From CBDFKQ01 sp965248855 (lineage in GTDB: Bacteria > Bacteroidota > Bacteroidia > Cytophagales > 172606-1): 64,000 nucleotides of DNA. The stretch covers positions 558,001-622,000 of the forward strand of contig CBDFKQ010000014.1 of the NCBI GenBank assembly GCA_965248855.1, read 5' to 3'. A model generated the notes under the pieces. The model did no database searches, had not been told where the DNA came from, and saw only the letters and a program-made list of their open reading frames with translations. The position numbers and the translations under genes were made by a program. Positions 1-8,542 of the stretch are shown one piece after another. The stretch's first letter is position 1, and every line of letters begins with the position of its first letter.

Positions 1-437
1 TCAAGTTTTGATAGTTTTTGTAATATGTCTTGTGAATCATCATCAATATTATTTAGCCAAAAAATTATTCCTCTGTCAAAGGTTGTTTCAAAATCCGAAC
101 GATTGTTGATTGTCTTAGCTCTAATTTCTGATTTCTTGAAAGATTCAATAGCCATTCCTAAATCTCTATAATGGTCTTTGAATTTTGCAACAGGTGCATT
201 TGGATATTTGTCCTTGCTGTATTTTATTGAGATTAATATATTCTCCAATGTTCTTGAAATCATTGGACTTTTGTAATGAATATAAGCGTCTATACCGTGT
301 GACTGTTTCTCATGCTTGTCGGGGTCAATACTTGGAATGTCAAAGTTGCGGACTGGCTGATACCAACCGATTAGAGAGAGGAAATCCACTACGATTTCTT
401 CACCGATTTCACCGATGCGTTTTGAAAATTCTCCCAT
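1..437 (-). CDS. Partial PD-(D/E)XK-like nuclease, possibly GapS4a family
   Basis: This gene runs off the left edge. Translating the minus strand from the ATG at 435-437 gives 145 open codons with no stop. It begins MGEFSKRIGEIGEEIVVDFL, then has IGWYQPVRNFDIP, SHGIDAYI and ILISIKYSKD. The order is helix with Glu (GEIGEEIV), then an Asp in GID, then a beta strand ending in Lys (ISIKYS), which is the layout of PD-(D/E)XK nucleases. The wording around these motifs resembles the GapS4a family as I remember it, the nuclease half of a two-gene anti-phage system. That family call is from memory and not proven. The start is supported by an AT-rich leader (AAATATAAAG) directly before ATG. A partner gene, if any, would lie beyond the window or be the neighbouring SEFIR/TIR gene, also on the minus strand. 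The C-terminus is unseen. Confidence 0.6.
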   Translation of the reverse strand, partial: MGEFSKRIGEIGEEIVVDFLSLIGWYQPVRNFDIPSIDPDKHEKQSHGIDAYIHYKSPMISRTLENILISIKYSKDKYPNAPVAKFKDHYRDLGMAIESFKKSEIRAKTINNRSDFETTFDRGIIFWLNNIDDDSQDILQKLSKL

Positions 438-481
438 CTTTATATTTCAATTTTGATGCAATTATCATGTTGTATGCTGGT

Positions 482-700
482 TTAAGAATGACCGATAACC
501 AACAGGGCTTCGTGCAGGCAGGGCATTGTTGATTGTCCAGCCTGGAACTGAAGCCCAATAAAGAAATAAAAGTACAAGTTAACAACTAAAAGCCCAAAAG
601 AATTCCGTCCAGCCCGAACCAAAGTACAGCGATGCAAACAGCCGAAGTTTGAACGTCCAGCCACACTTGCACAAAACCCAAAGTTGTAGGCAGTTTTTTA
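482..700 (-). repeat. ~220 bp intergenic repeat, copy A (inverted relative to copy B at 10530-10750)
   Basis: Read on the minus strand, this stretch aligns over its whole length with 10530-10750 on the plus strand. Shared blocks include GAATTCT, GCTTTTAGTTGTTA, GGCTTCAGTT, GGCTGGAC, CCTGCAC and GTTATCGGT in the same order and spacing. The two ends of each copy are themselves imperfect inverted repeats (TTGCACAAAACCC near one end and CCTGCACGAAGCCC near the other). It lies in the gap between the truncated nuclease and the SEFIR/TIR gene, whose restored stop codon (698-700) falls at its edge. A short open frame here is only the repeat read in translation. Confidence 0.75.
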
Positions 701-2145
701 ACGGATTGTTCCAATTTTATCAATTTCAATAAGTTTGTAAATTGGAATTACTCTATTAAAAGAGCTAACATATCCCATTCTGTCTGGATTTGTATCTGCG
801 GTTTGAAAAGCTATAAGTTTTTCTTGCAATTCTATTACAGTATCGACATTGAAAAGCACTTTAACTTCTCAAAATGTCTTTGTGATACAAGTCTGTTGAA
901 CACTTCAAATTTTCCATTGTCTCTTGTTCTATAGACATGTGTAATTGGGAACCAACGAAGGTTTTCTAATGCAGCGATATAGTATATTACTAAGTCTGCA
1001 TTTATTATATCATCGATAGTCATATTTTCAGGCAGTCGCTTTATTATCAAGTCTGCCATAGGACTGAAAAAATCCTTTGAATAGGTTTGCTTGTAATATT
1101 GATCAAATATTTTTACATCGTTATAGAGTTCTTCAAATCTTCGAGCCTCCTTTTGGTAGTCATACCTACCTTGAAAGAAATATCCTGAATACAAAATTTC
1201 TTCAACAAACTTATATCTTTCAGCTTTTAGACCGATTGCTATTGTGTAAAGAAATATCTCGTGAATAAAAAATCTAAAGTTGTCAAATTCATTCTGAGAC
1301 CAACTACTCCTTTCGTCTTGTGGGTCTTTAAGCGTTGGTATTTTTTCAAAAAACTTTATAATAATATCAATGTCAAATTCAAGTTCACTTTTAAAAACCT
1401 TATCCAGAAAGATTATGAAAGCGTTACGAAGTGGTGTGTAAGAAATGATATTGTCATGAACTGCCTTACCAAAAATAACAATATCTCCTGTTCCGCTTAG
1501 ATTTACTGAATAACCTTTTAAATCTTGAAAAAAGTCTTCTAGAAATTCTCGAAGAATTGCATTAATTCGTTTTGGTGATTTTGATATTTGATTATCAAAA
1601 CTTCTAATTAAACTAGAAGTCTTATGTGTTATTGATGACTCTTCGAAAAGATAGCTTGGTGCATTACCAATTTTCGGTTTGCTATATGCGGGTCTTTGGT
1701 AAATGTTTCTTAAAAGGGCTTCATAATTGCCTTCAAATTTATCATCGTCAGAAAGGTCTATGTAAATTCTACTTTCTAAAAATGTTGGAACATAGGCGTT
1801 GCCATTTTCGTCTTTTTCAGCAACGATTGGAATGAATTTCTCTTGAGATACGTCTCCATAAATTTTAGGGCTTATTATTTGAGTTTCTGTTCCTACACCA
1901 CCAGCCCTTTGTTCAGCTTTTTCAGAATACTTTTTATCAAGAATTATCAGAACTTTTTTGATATCTGCTGATTTAACCATGTTCTCCATGAAGTCGTATT
2001 TATCATTACCTTCCTTCAAATTCCATTTGTCAATAACGATATCAACTCCATCGGAGACAAGTCTTTCAGCAAGATTAATTACCCAATCTTCGTGATTAGG
2101 TGTTGTCCAACTATATGAGATAAAAATTTTGGGGGTTTCTTTCAT
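698..2145 (-). pseudogene. SEFIR/TIR-domain protein with a C-terminal frameshift
   Basis: The intact frame (835-2145, 436 residues) opens with KIFISYSWTTPNHEDWV, the first strand of a SEFIR/TIR domain. Further SEFIR-type features follow: DIVIDKWNLKEGNDKYDFME, KVLIILDKKYSEKA and GGVGTETQII, covering about residues 5-130. The remaining ~300 residues are a helical region I do not recognise. Bacterial SEFIR/TIR proteins are usually immune effectors or NAD-consuming enzymes. The frame ends abruptly at 835-837, but another frame continues without a stop to TAA at 698-700 and encodes VLFNVDTVIELQ through to DKIGTIR. Adding one A to the AAA run at 860-862 joins both frames into a protein of about 482 residues with the natural junction EKLKVLFNVD. 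The gene therefore seems to have lost one base near its 3' end; a sequencing error is the alternative. It neighbours a nuclease-like gene on the same strand, which suggests a defence locus. Confidence 0.75.
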
Positions 2146-2177
2146 AATACTGTGTCGTCTTAAAATTGTCTACAACT

Positions 2178-2193
2178 GGTTAATATATTAACC
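2178..2193. promoter_or_regulatory. 16 bp perfect palindrome upstream of the SEFIR/TIR gene
   Basis: GGTTAATATATTAACC is a perfect inverted repeat 33 bases before the SEFIR/TIR start codon. Position and symmetry suit an operator for a dimeric regulator, but no regulator gene adjoins it. Inference only. Confidence 0.3.
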
Positions 2194-2269
2194 TCATATA
2201 TTTTTATCAAATATGAGAAAAGTTCTTAAATCCTACTATTTTACTTAAAATATTAGCCCACACTGGTCT

Positions 2270-2309
2270 TAGCGTCCGCTTAGGCCCACAATTAGTCAAG
2301 CGTCCGCTT
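2270..2309. repeat. Short direct repeat of AGCGTCCGCTT
   Basis: The 11-mer AGCGTCCGCTT occurs at 2271-2281 and again at 2299-2309, 28 bases apart, in the otherwise gene-free stretch 2146-2565. Each copy is a small imperfect palindrome (AGCG-TC-CGCT). It is GC-rich for its surroundings. The rest of that stretch holds the palindrome at 2178 and the left flank of the 180-residue protein cassette. Confidence 0.4.
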
Positions 2310-2369
2310 GTGTAACTAATTCTAAATATATCAATTCTATTTCCCATTTTTAACACCAGAATAGCATTA

Positions 2370-3159
2370 TAAAATTTATTTTCATTTTCCGAAAATTTTT
2401 TTCTGCAAAATACCTGACAGGTTTTTGAAACCTGTCAGGTATTACCACCTCAAAAATATCAATATTTTGATATCGAGATATTGATATTTACTTGTTTATA
2501 TGAAAGAAAATAACGAAATTTAGGTTATCAGAAAATAGATAAAAGACACTAAAAAAGATAAAAAAATGCTATACAAACTTACTTCCATCCCTGTCATTGA
2601 AACCGTTGTAATGCGTTTAGTCATGAAGCAAAAGCAATTAATTTATCAGATTGCCAGACTGGATTATAGGATTTTTAAAAGCCTGGCCATGCTGGAAAAA
2701 GTGGATGCTTTAATAGCGGAAGAAGAACAAAATATTAAATCATTGGACGTGGCTATCAAAGCGACAGGTGAAGGAAAAGTGGCCGGAAAATTAATTGCAT
2801 GGAAGGTAAAAACGGAGTACAAATTATTTAAACTCAATATCAGGAAAAACAAAATAGACCCTATCAAAATAATTATTAACCAATCAAAACTACAACAGCA
2901 TCGCCAGGCACTGGAAAGTGTTGAAAAAGATATTTTGGACTTAGAAGCGCAAATACAAAGATTATCCCCTCAAGTAAATGAAGATAAAAAAGAAGTAGGC
3001 GAAAATATGTTTGCTTTTTGGGAGAAAGCACGCCAACTAAAAGAACAAGATCCTGTACACCAACCCATTAAAGCTTATTTGAACCGGGTTTTTCAGATTG
3101 CCTCCTGATAAAAATAAAAGAGATGGTAGTTTTTTCTAATTACATGTGACGACACCTGT
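2370..3159 (+). repeat. ~790 bp duplicated cassette, copy 1
   Basis: This block is a direct repeat of 7810-8593. The similarity covers not only the 180-codon gene but also ~190 bases upstream and ~50 bases downstream. The upstream part carries a hairpin (ACCTGACAGG, short loop, CCTGTCAGGT, about 2411-2440) and a near-palindrome built on TATCAATAT (about 2455-2490). The downstream similarity stops at ACGACACCTGT (3149-3159), exactly where the neighbouring DUF5615 gene ends. No transposase is present in or near it. Confidence 0.85.
2566..3108 (+). CDS. 180-residue coiled-coil protein of unknown function, cassette copy 1
   Basis: I do not recognise this protein. It is almost wholly helical and highly charged, with no signal peptide or membrane segment. 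It has heptad-like stretches such as LDYRIFKSLAMLEKVDALI and KLQQHRQALESVEKDILDLE, which predict a coiled coil. The C-terminal part has FAFWEKARQLKEQDPVHQPI. The protein at 8000-8542 is a paralogue with about 16 differences over 180 residues. Most of these are conservative (V/A, D/E, I/V), which suggests both copies have been kept under selection. The start ATG follows an A-rich leader that is also conserved between copies. Each copy stands alone with its own palindromic upstream region. A cytoplasmic structural or nucleic-acid-associated role is possible but unproven. Confidence 0.7.
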   Translation: MLYKLTSIPVIETVVMRLVMKQKQLIYQIARLDYRIFKSLAMLEKVDALIAEEEQNIKSLDVAIKATGEGKVAGKLIAWKVKTEYKLFKLNIRKNKIDPIKIIINQSKLQQHRQALESVEKDILDLEAQIQRLSPQVNEDKKEVGENMFAFWEKARQLKEQDPVHQPIKAYLNRVFQIAS

Positions 3160-3449
3160 TATGGGAGTAAAGTTATGATGTTTTCAATCTTGCTTGTAAA
3201 GCAATTAAAAACCGCAATTGTGAGAGGGTATTTGTCAAGATTTTGTTGATACATTAAATTTTTGTCGATAGTCAATAAAATATCAAAATTGTTTTCAACA
3301 CAATACATCATTAACTTCCCGTTTTTAATTCCACTCAAATCCAATTCTCTTACGGTAAATACATCAAATTCTGTCAAGTGGTTTTTCAACAGTTTAGTGA
3401 CGCACTCATCAAGCAAAATTTTCACTGAGGATGTTTTATGAAGTTTCAA
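3159..3449 (-). CDS. DUF5615-type PIN-like toxin, probably C-terminally truncated
   Basis: This 96-residue protein has the DUF5615 (PIN-like) pattern: KILLDECVTKLLKNHL near the start, VFTVRELDLSGIKNGKL, then DILLTIDKNLMYQQNLDKY with the conserved acidic residues. These proteins are Mut7-C/PIN-like and are usually the toxin partner of DUF433 proteins. The likely functional start is the internal GTG before KILLDEC, because the preceding eight residues are not typical. The frame ends at 3159-3161 (ENIITLLP then stop), exactly where the duplicated 180-residue-protein cassette begins. This suggests the cassette replaced the last residues of the toxin. A DUF433-like remnant lies 10 bases upstream on the same strand. 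Confidence 0.65.
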   Translation of the reverse strand: MKLHKTSSVKILLDECVTKLLKNHLTEFDVFTVRELDLSGIKNGKLMMYCVENNFDILLTIDKNLMYQQNLDKYPLTIAVFNCFTSKIENIITLLP

Positions 3450-3459
3450 TTAGTTTCTG

Positions 3460-3597
3460 TTACATTTCGAGAAGTTTTACAGCCTGATATTTACTTACGC
3501 CTTCAAAATCTTCAAGAAAAGTTTGAATAGAGTTTCCAGTTCGCCATTGTTGTGTCTTTTCGACCAACAAGCAAAAAAATGTATGTGAAAAATTCAT
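3460..3597 (-). pseudogene. Short DUF433-like antitoxin remnant (45 codons)
   Basis: Reading from the ATG at 3595-3597 to TAA at 3460-3462 gives 45 residues. The second half, TGNSIQTFLEDFEGVSKYQA then VKLLEM, resembles the C-terminal helix-turn-helix of DUF433 antitoxins, which read like 'V..FL.DF.GV...Q....L'. The first ~17 residues do not look like the family's N-terminus, and the protein is well short of the usual 70-80 residues. The gap to the DUF5615 gene is about 10 bases, as expected for a toxin-antitoxin operon. It is either a decayed antitoxin or a short variant. Family assignment is from motif memory. Confidence 0.45.
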
Positions 3598-4036
3598 TAA
3601 AGATATTTAGATATTAAAGCCTTAATTTCTTTGTTGGTGAAGAACACCAACAAAGGCAAAAATATTATATGATTAATTATAAATTAAAATTATTTTCGCG
3701 GAACGTATAGGATTAAAATTATTTTTCCATAAGGGATATCTGAAAATTAAGGTCACCAAGCTAATCAACACTTGTTTAGAAAACTAAACAAAGTACATTC
3801 CAACCAGATTTCAGGTAGGGACTTTAAGTGCCATTTAGGTTTGAGGTTTCTTCCGAAAATAACGGAGCGAAAATATTAAGTTGTTTCTATTAATCAAAGA
3901 TGGCATATTCGTGGGATTTCAGGACAAGACACGCTGCATCAAGAACAAATGTATTGCCATTAATCACACATACAGCAAACCAGGTGCTATTACAGATGCT
4001 ATAAAATTAGTACATTAGTTTGAAATAGTATCATCA
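3598..4036. other. Gene-free stretch with a perfect 11 bp stem-loop
   Basis: An inverted repeat CTTTGTTGGTG / CACCAACAAAG with a 5-base loop occupies 3629-3655, about 32 bases before the DUF433-like start; it may be an operator or a terminator. Further right, a minus-strand open stretch from about 4005 to a stop at 3890 reads as plausible protein (INGNTFVLDAACLVLKSHEY). It has no start and I cannot assign it, so it is best taken as an unidentified gene remnant. Nothing else was found. Confidence 0.35.
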
Positions 4037-6175
4037 TTACTCATCCATCAGACATCGAAAGCCGATTGTTGCCGACCTGTCAATACTGGGTGCCATTAAT
4101 AAATATTTGCCGTACTTATTTAATTCTAATGCGGGTGGAAAATACCAGTTAGAAGTTTGTGGTTTAAAATACGACCCGCCTTTTAAAACAGCAAACCTTG
4201 TATGGTCATCTGTATATTCGTCAGTCCATTGCCATACATTACCCACCATTCCCCGTACCCCGAACTTACTACTATCCGTTGGAAAAGCATCTACATCAGA
4301 AATAAGTATATTTCTGTTTCTGCTGGTATCACGATTGGGTATAAGCAATGAGTCTAACGTTTTTCCCCAGGGATACAGTTGCCCTGTGGTTCCCTGCCCT
4401 GCGTATTGCCATTCCCATTCATGTGGCAAACGCTTGCCGGCCCAACGGGCATATTCACGGGCATCTTCAATGGATACCCAAGTTACAGGTTTATCATCCC
4501 ATCCTTTTGGATAATTTTCATTATTCCAGTCTTTCAAAAAATTATGACTGTCTTTGGGTTTGTAATGGATGGCATCCATAAATAATTTGAATTGCTTATT
4601 CGTGACGGGGTATTTGTCAATATAAAATGATGGTATTGACAATTTATGTTTTTGTGAACGGGCAGGATGTTTTTCCCAAGAATGCTGAATACCTACGGCA
4701 AGTGGCAATTCACTACCTTCTATCATTACACCGTTTGATTCAAATTCATACTCACCGGATCCGGTTACGAGTACCATATCGGCTGGTATCGTCTTTGATT
4801 TCTTTGAAGGATTTATTGGCAGCATAATTTGGGTCAAAGGATTCCACGAAGAAGAATAAGATTTCAATGGACTTTTTGCCCAATTGCTCATTCTTGTTAG
4901 GAAAGGTTGGTAACCTCTATTTATATTTCCTGATTCTGAAACCATTACAGCCCCAAACCCCAATGCCTCCATAGGGAAACTTAAAAAAATACTGTCATTT
5001 TCTCTTTCCGGAATAAGTTGTTTTCCGTTCCAAAGATCAAAATATATTGCCCCTTGTTTATAGGGCAGCTTTAATTGTCTTCCATTTTTGTCAGCAGTGT
5101 CCCTGTTTACAATCAAATAAACTTTTAAGTCATTCCCCGGAAATAATGAAGCGAATATTCCTTTTTGTAATACAGGGGTATGAGGTTCCCAACCGGCAGA
5201 CTTCCACAAACCAGGAAAGTGCTTGTAAATGTGAGAAATACGTCTAATTGCCTCAGCGTTCCTTTCAGAAATCCGGTTCCAAACACCCCAGACATTTTCC
5301 CACGCATTGTACCCAATTCCATTAAAAAAAGCATATTGCAAATCATTGGTCTTGTCAGTTGCCCAGCGATTGGTTACCTGTACCTGATGTTTTGTTTCAA
5401 GCCATTTATAAACACTTACACCCGGACTGTATGCATAAGGCCAAAAATACCCCCAGCTCATTTGATTCCATTCTATCATTTTTAAGTCGCTAATGCTATT
5501 TTCGGGCTGTAATACAAGTGGATAATTTATTTGATTTGAAGCATTAAAAAAATCTTCCGTTACGCCAAACATGGTATCGCCGTTCAATCCATCTGCACCA
5601 ATGGTTTTCATTTCATTTACCAAATTATCAGCCATGGTAATACCAGTAATTCTTGTTCCCTTATCCCAAATCATAATTGGGAAAAATACACGAACCCCTC
5701 TTTTTTTAAAATCGTTTACCATCTTTTTTACTCCATTCAAACCTCCGGGCATATCTGACACTAAATCAAACTGGTTGCGTTCGTCAATACCAATATTGGG
5801 ATAGGTTGGCCAAATAAGAACGGCATCAAGACCTCCATATCTTTTTGCAACATCTTTCAAAAAACGATCTACCGTATATTTTCTTTCATTGGGGTCATAT
5901 AAATATCGGTCGTGTGCCATTACCTGGGCATACATAAATGTACTGTCCATCCATTTTAGTTGCTTATGCTGATAGGCTGCATCGGAATAGTTTAATTTAT
6001 TTTTTTGTTCAGTTCTCCATTGCTGCATTGATTTGTGCCAGTTCGGATAATCCGATGAAGTGAGAGGACCTGTGAATAATTCTTTGAAGTCGCCTTGCCT
6101 TGCGGGTTCTTGTGCTACAACATTAGAGGCATTCATAGCCCAGATAAAAGTGATAACGAAAATAATATTTTTCAT
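4037..6175 (-). CDS. Secreted TIM-barrel glycosidase-like protein fused to a SUMF1 domain
   Basis: The 712-residue product has a signal peptide (MKNIIFVITFIWAMNASNVVAQ region). A barrel-like domain follows at about residues 75-430, with GLDAVLIWPTYPNIGIDERN, RGVRVFFPIMIWDKGT and GADGLNGDTMFG, a pattern of strand ends rich in Asp and Trp like clan GH barrels. From about residue 480 comes a formylglycine-generating-enzyme-type (SUMF1) fold: IPSFYIDKYPVTNKQFKLFM, PVTWVSIEDAREYARWAGKR, LPHEWEWQYAG, GNVWQWTDEY, FAVLKGGSYF and GFRCLMDE. I see no paired catalytic cysteines in the SUMF1 part, so a binding or structural role is more likely than sulfatase maturation. It lies 125 bases downstream of another secreted glycosidase on the same strand, so the two probably form an operon acting on one polysaccharide. 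The exact GH family is not assigned. Confidence 0.75.
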   Translation of the reverse strand: MKNIIFVITFIWAMNASNVVAQEPARQGDFKELFTGPLTSSDYPNWHKSMQQWRTEQKNKLNYSDAAYQHKQLKWMDSTFMYAQVMAHDRYLYDPNERKYTVDRFLKDVAKRYGGLDAVLIWPTYPNIGIDERNQFDLVSDMPGGLNGVKKMVNDFKKRGVRVFFPIMIWDKGTRITGITMADNLVNEMKTIGADGLNGDTMFGVTEDFFNASNQINYPLVLQPENSISDLKMIEWNQMSWGYFWPYAYSPGVSVYKWLETKHQVQVTNRWATDKTNDLQYAFFNGIGYNAWENVWGVWNRISERNAEAIRRISHIYKHFPGLWKSAGWEPHTPVLQKGIFASLFPGNDLKVYLIVNRDTADKNGRQLKLPYKQGAIYFDLWNGKQLIPERENDSIFLSFPMEALGFGAVMVSESGNINRGYQPFLTRMSNWAKSPLKSYSSSWNPLTQIMLPINPSKKSKTIPADMVLVTGSGEYEFESNGVMIEGSELPLAVGIQHSWEKHPARSQKHKLSIPSFYIDKYPVTNKQFKLFMDAIHYKPKDSHNFLKDWNNENYPKGWDDKPVTWVSIEDAREYARWAGKRLPHEWEWQYAGQGTTGQLYPWGKTLDSLLIPNRDTSRNRNILISDVDAFPTDSSKFGVRGMVGNVWQWTDEYTDDHTRFAVLKGGSYFKPQTSNWYFPPALELNKYGKYLLMAPSIDRSATIGFRCLMDE

Positions 6176-6300
6176 AATTTTTAAATTGTGAAATTGATTG
6201 TTAAAACAACTGGTGCTAATACAATTTTAATTTGTATTGGATTTAAAATCATGAAGTAGAAACACTTAATTTATAATTCAAATTCCAACGAAATGTTTTT

Positions 6301-7686
6301 CTATTTTTTTAAATTTTCAAACATCTTTATAGTTGTGTACAAAACACCGGCTTCTCCCTTAAAGGTACCAGACCCTCTGGGTTTGTTATCAACTGAATAC
6401 CATTCATAAAAACCATTATTGTCTTTTACCCTTTTTAGCATCGGCTGCACTTGTTCGTAAGCCTCCTTTACAAATCCGTATTTAATTAATTGCTGAATCA
6501 TCCTGCCCCCAAACCATGTCCAGTCGCCGCCGTTTTGATAACTATACACAGGGTTCATTATTTTATTGGCAAAAAAACCTTCAGGATAAGGAGGATAAAG
6601 TGTTAATCCGATTGAACCGGCTCCAGCCAGTTTCACCCGTTTTATCATTTCATTCAATGATGTTTTTATTTCTTCTTTAGTGAGTAATCCTGCTTCAATG
6701 GCTATGGCAGTGCCACCAAAATAAAAGATTTCATTTTCATTAAAATCCGACGGGAATGGTGAACCTCTTTCAAGATAAATATGAGGAATAAATTTTTGGT
6801 CCTTTTTATTCCACAAATATTTTTTGCAATTACTTGCTACATTGCTTTTAATTGGTTGCCATTTCTTTTTTGCCCCGGGTACCATCTCTATAAAATTATT
6901 GAGTGCAATAATAAACATGGCATTGTCATAAATATCAATAGCTTTATGCGTATTACTGTCTAAATCTACGCCAAAACTATGTTCGGGCTGAACATCGCCC
7001 CAGTCGGCTGTAGTGGCACCAGTAATGAGTCCATATTGTTTATTAAAACGATTATTCATTAAAAACTCCATTGCCCATTCTAATCTTTCGCTTACTTTTT
7101 TCTCACCAACTTTTTCATCTAAAATTGTTTTATCACCTGTTAATTGTATGTATTTGTAAACAGCTTGCACAAGTGAGCTTTCTTGGTCAGTTTCTACTGT
7201 GTTTTTATGGGCTGCATAACGGGGCTCCGCTTTTGAATAAAAAAAATGATACGACTCAGGTCCTAATTTTTCTATCGGTATAAATCCATCTATAATATTT
7301 CCGTCTTCCCCTTGCATTCTGCAAAACACCAACAGGTTTTCTTTCAAAGCTTTTTTTGGACTTACCCGGGCTGCCAACTCAATAAATGTGTTATAATCCC
7401 GAATCCATACTTCCGGATAGCCGTCGCCTGCATTAAAGCCCGCTTTCATTATTTCTAAAGCTTTGGTTTTTACAAAGGAGAAATATTTGTCGTGCTTTAT
7501 TTCTTTAACAAGTAATTTATCTTCCCTATTTTTTACCTGTGCCCTACTTAGCGGGGTACCTTTGCTATCTGTAATAGTACCTGTTACAACGGTCTGTGCA
7601 TACAGAGAATTTGAGAACAGAAGCCCAAAAAAGACAATTATGATACTGACTATTTTTTTTGAAAAAGACGTTTTTTTTCTTTGCAT
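6301..7686 (-). CDS. Secreted alpha/alpha-barrel glycoside hydrolase-like protein
   Basis: The product is 461 residues with a signal peptide (IVSIIIVFFGLLFSNSLYAQ). A short fragment of a carboxypeptidase-regulatory-like beta sandwich follows (VVTGTITDSKGTPLSRAQVK), cut off early. The catalytic part reads GYPEVWIRDYNTFIELAARV, FCRMQGEDGNIIDGFIP, TGATTADWGDVQPEHSFGVD, IDIYDNAMFIIALNNFIEM, and NPVYSYQNGGDWTWFGGRMI near the end. This regular helical, Trp/Asp-rich pattern matches (alpha/alpha)6 glycosidases related to amylo-alpha-1,6-glucosidases. The exact family and substrate are not clear. It is the upstream member of a two-gene set with the TIM-barrel/SUMF1 protein. The pair sits between two direct copies of the 180-residue-protein cassette, so it may have arrived with them. 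Confidence 0.7.
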   Translation of the reverse strand: MQRKKTSFSKKIVSIIIVFFGLLFSNSLYAQTVVTGTITDSKGTPLSRAQVKNREDKLLVKEIKHDKYFSFVKTKALEIMKAGFNAGDGYPEVWIRDYNTFIELAARVSPKKALKENLLVFCRMQGEDGNIIDGFIPIEKLGPESYHFFYSKAEPRYAAHKNTVETDQESSLVQAVYKYIQLTGDKTILDEKVGEKKVSERLEWAMEFLMNNRFNKQYGLITGATTADWGDVQPEHSFGVDLDSNTHKAIDIYDNAMFIIALNNFIEMVPGAKKKWQPIKSNVASNCKKYLWNKKDQKFIPHIYLERGSPFPSDFNENEIFYFGGTAIAIEAGLLTKEEIKTSLNEMIKRVKLAGAGSIGLTLYPPYPEGFFANKIMNPVYSYQNGGDWTWFGGRMIQQLIKYGFVKEAYEQVQPMLKRVKDNNGFYEWYSVDNKPRGSGTFKGEAGVLYTTIKMFENLKK

Positions 7687-7889
7687 AAAAGTTTATTTTG
7701 GTTTGTTATAATAACCTCAAGCTCTTCGTAATTTGCAATTCCGAAGCCTTATCCCAGGATTTATAATCCATTTTAAAAATAAAGAATAAAATCCTATCGG
7801 AAACCTACATAAATCTATTTTTATTTTCTAAAATTTTTTCTACAAAATACCTGACAGGTTTTTGAAACCTATCAGGATTTTCACCTCAA

Positions 7890-7925
7890 AAATATCAATA
7901 TCTTGATATCAAGATATTGATATTT
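7890..7925. repeat. 36 bp perfect palindrome upstream of the second 180-residue protein gene
   Basis: The 36 bases centred on TTGATATCAA read identically on both strands, with outer arms AAATATCAATATC. Copy 1 (about 2455-2490) keeps the same arms with a few mismatches at the centre. It sits about 75 bases before the gene start. Related TATCAATAT blocks occur in several other intergenic gaps of this window, so it may belong to a dispersed palindrome family. Confidence 0.8.
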
Positions 7926-7999
7926 ACTTGTTTATATGAAAGGAATAACGGAATTTAGGTTATTAGAAAATAGATAAAAGCACTAGACAAGAGAAAAAA

Positions 8000-8542
8000 A
8001 TGCTACATAAACTTACTTCCATCCCTGCCATTGAAACCGTTTTAATGCGATTAGCCATGAAGCAAAAGCAATTAATTTATCAGATTGCAAGGCTGGATTA
8101 TAGGATTTTTAAAAGCCTGGCCATGCTGGAAAAAGTGGAGGCATTAATAGTGGAAGAAGTGCAAAATATTAAATCGTTGGATGCGGCTATCAAGGCGACA
8201 GGTGAAGGCAAAGTGGCTGAAAAATTAATTGCCTGGAAGGTAAAAGCGGAATACAAATTATTTAAACTTAATATCAGGAAAAATAAAATCGACCCTGTCA
8301 AAATAATCATTAACCAATCAAAACTACAACAACATCGCCAGGCGCTTGAGAGTGTTGAAAAAGATATTTTGGACTTAGAAGCGCAAATACAAAGATTATC
8401 CCCTCAAGTAAATGAAGATAAAAAAGAAACCGGAGAAAATATGTTTGCTTTTTGGGAGAAATCACGCCAACTAAAAGACCAATATCCTGTACACCAACCC
8501 ATCAAAGCTTACTTGAACCGGGTTTTTCAGGTTGCCTCTTGA
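8000..8542 (+). CDS. 180-residue coiled-coil protein of unknown function, cassette copy 2
   Basis: This is the paralogue of the gene at 2566-3108, with the same length and about 91 percent identity by eye. The long central block KLQQHRQALESVEKDILDLE and its flanks are unchanged. Changes are scattered and mostly conservative (for example V10A, V15L, D47E and T83A relative to copy 1), with no frameshift or stop. It has no signal peptide, membrane segment or known catalytic motif. The surrounding palindromes are shared with copy 1. Function unknown; retention of both frames suggests the protein is used, or that the duplication is recent. Confidence 0.7.
   Translation: MLHKLTSIPAIETVLMRLAMKQKQLIYQIARLDYRIFKSLAMLEKVEALIVEEVQNIKSLDAAIKATGEGKVAEKLIAWKVKAEYKLFKLNIRKNKIDPVKIIINQSKLQQHRQALESVEKDILDLEAQIQRLSPQVNEDKKETGENMFAFWEKSRQLKDQYPVHQPIKAYLNRVFQVAS

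Noticed and set aside
482..664. A 60-codon minus-strand frame (and its counterpart at 10556-10768) as genes
   Set aside because: Both are translations of the same non-coding repeat, with no start context and no conserved codon pattern.
4037..6175. An active formylglycine-generating enzyme
   Set aside because: The SUMF1 fold is present, but the paired active-site cysteines are not; only the Cys in GFRC remains.
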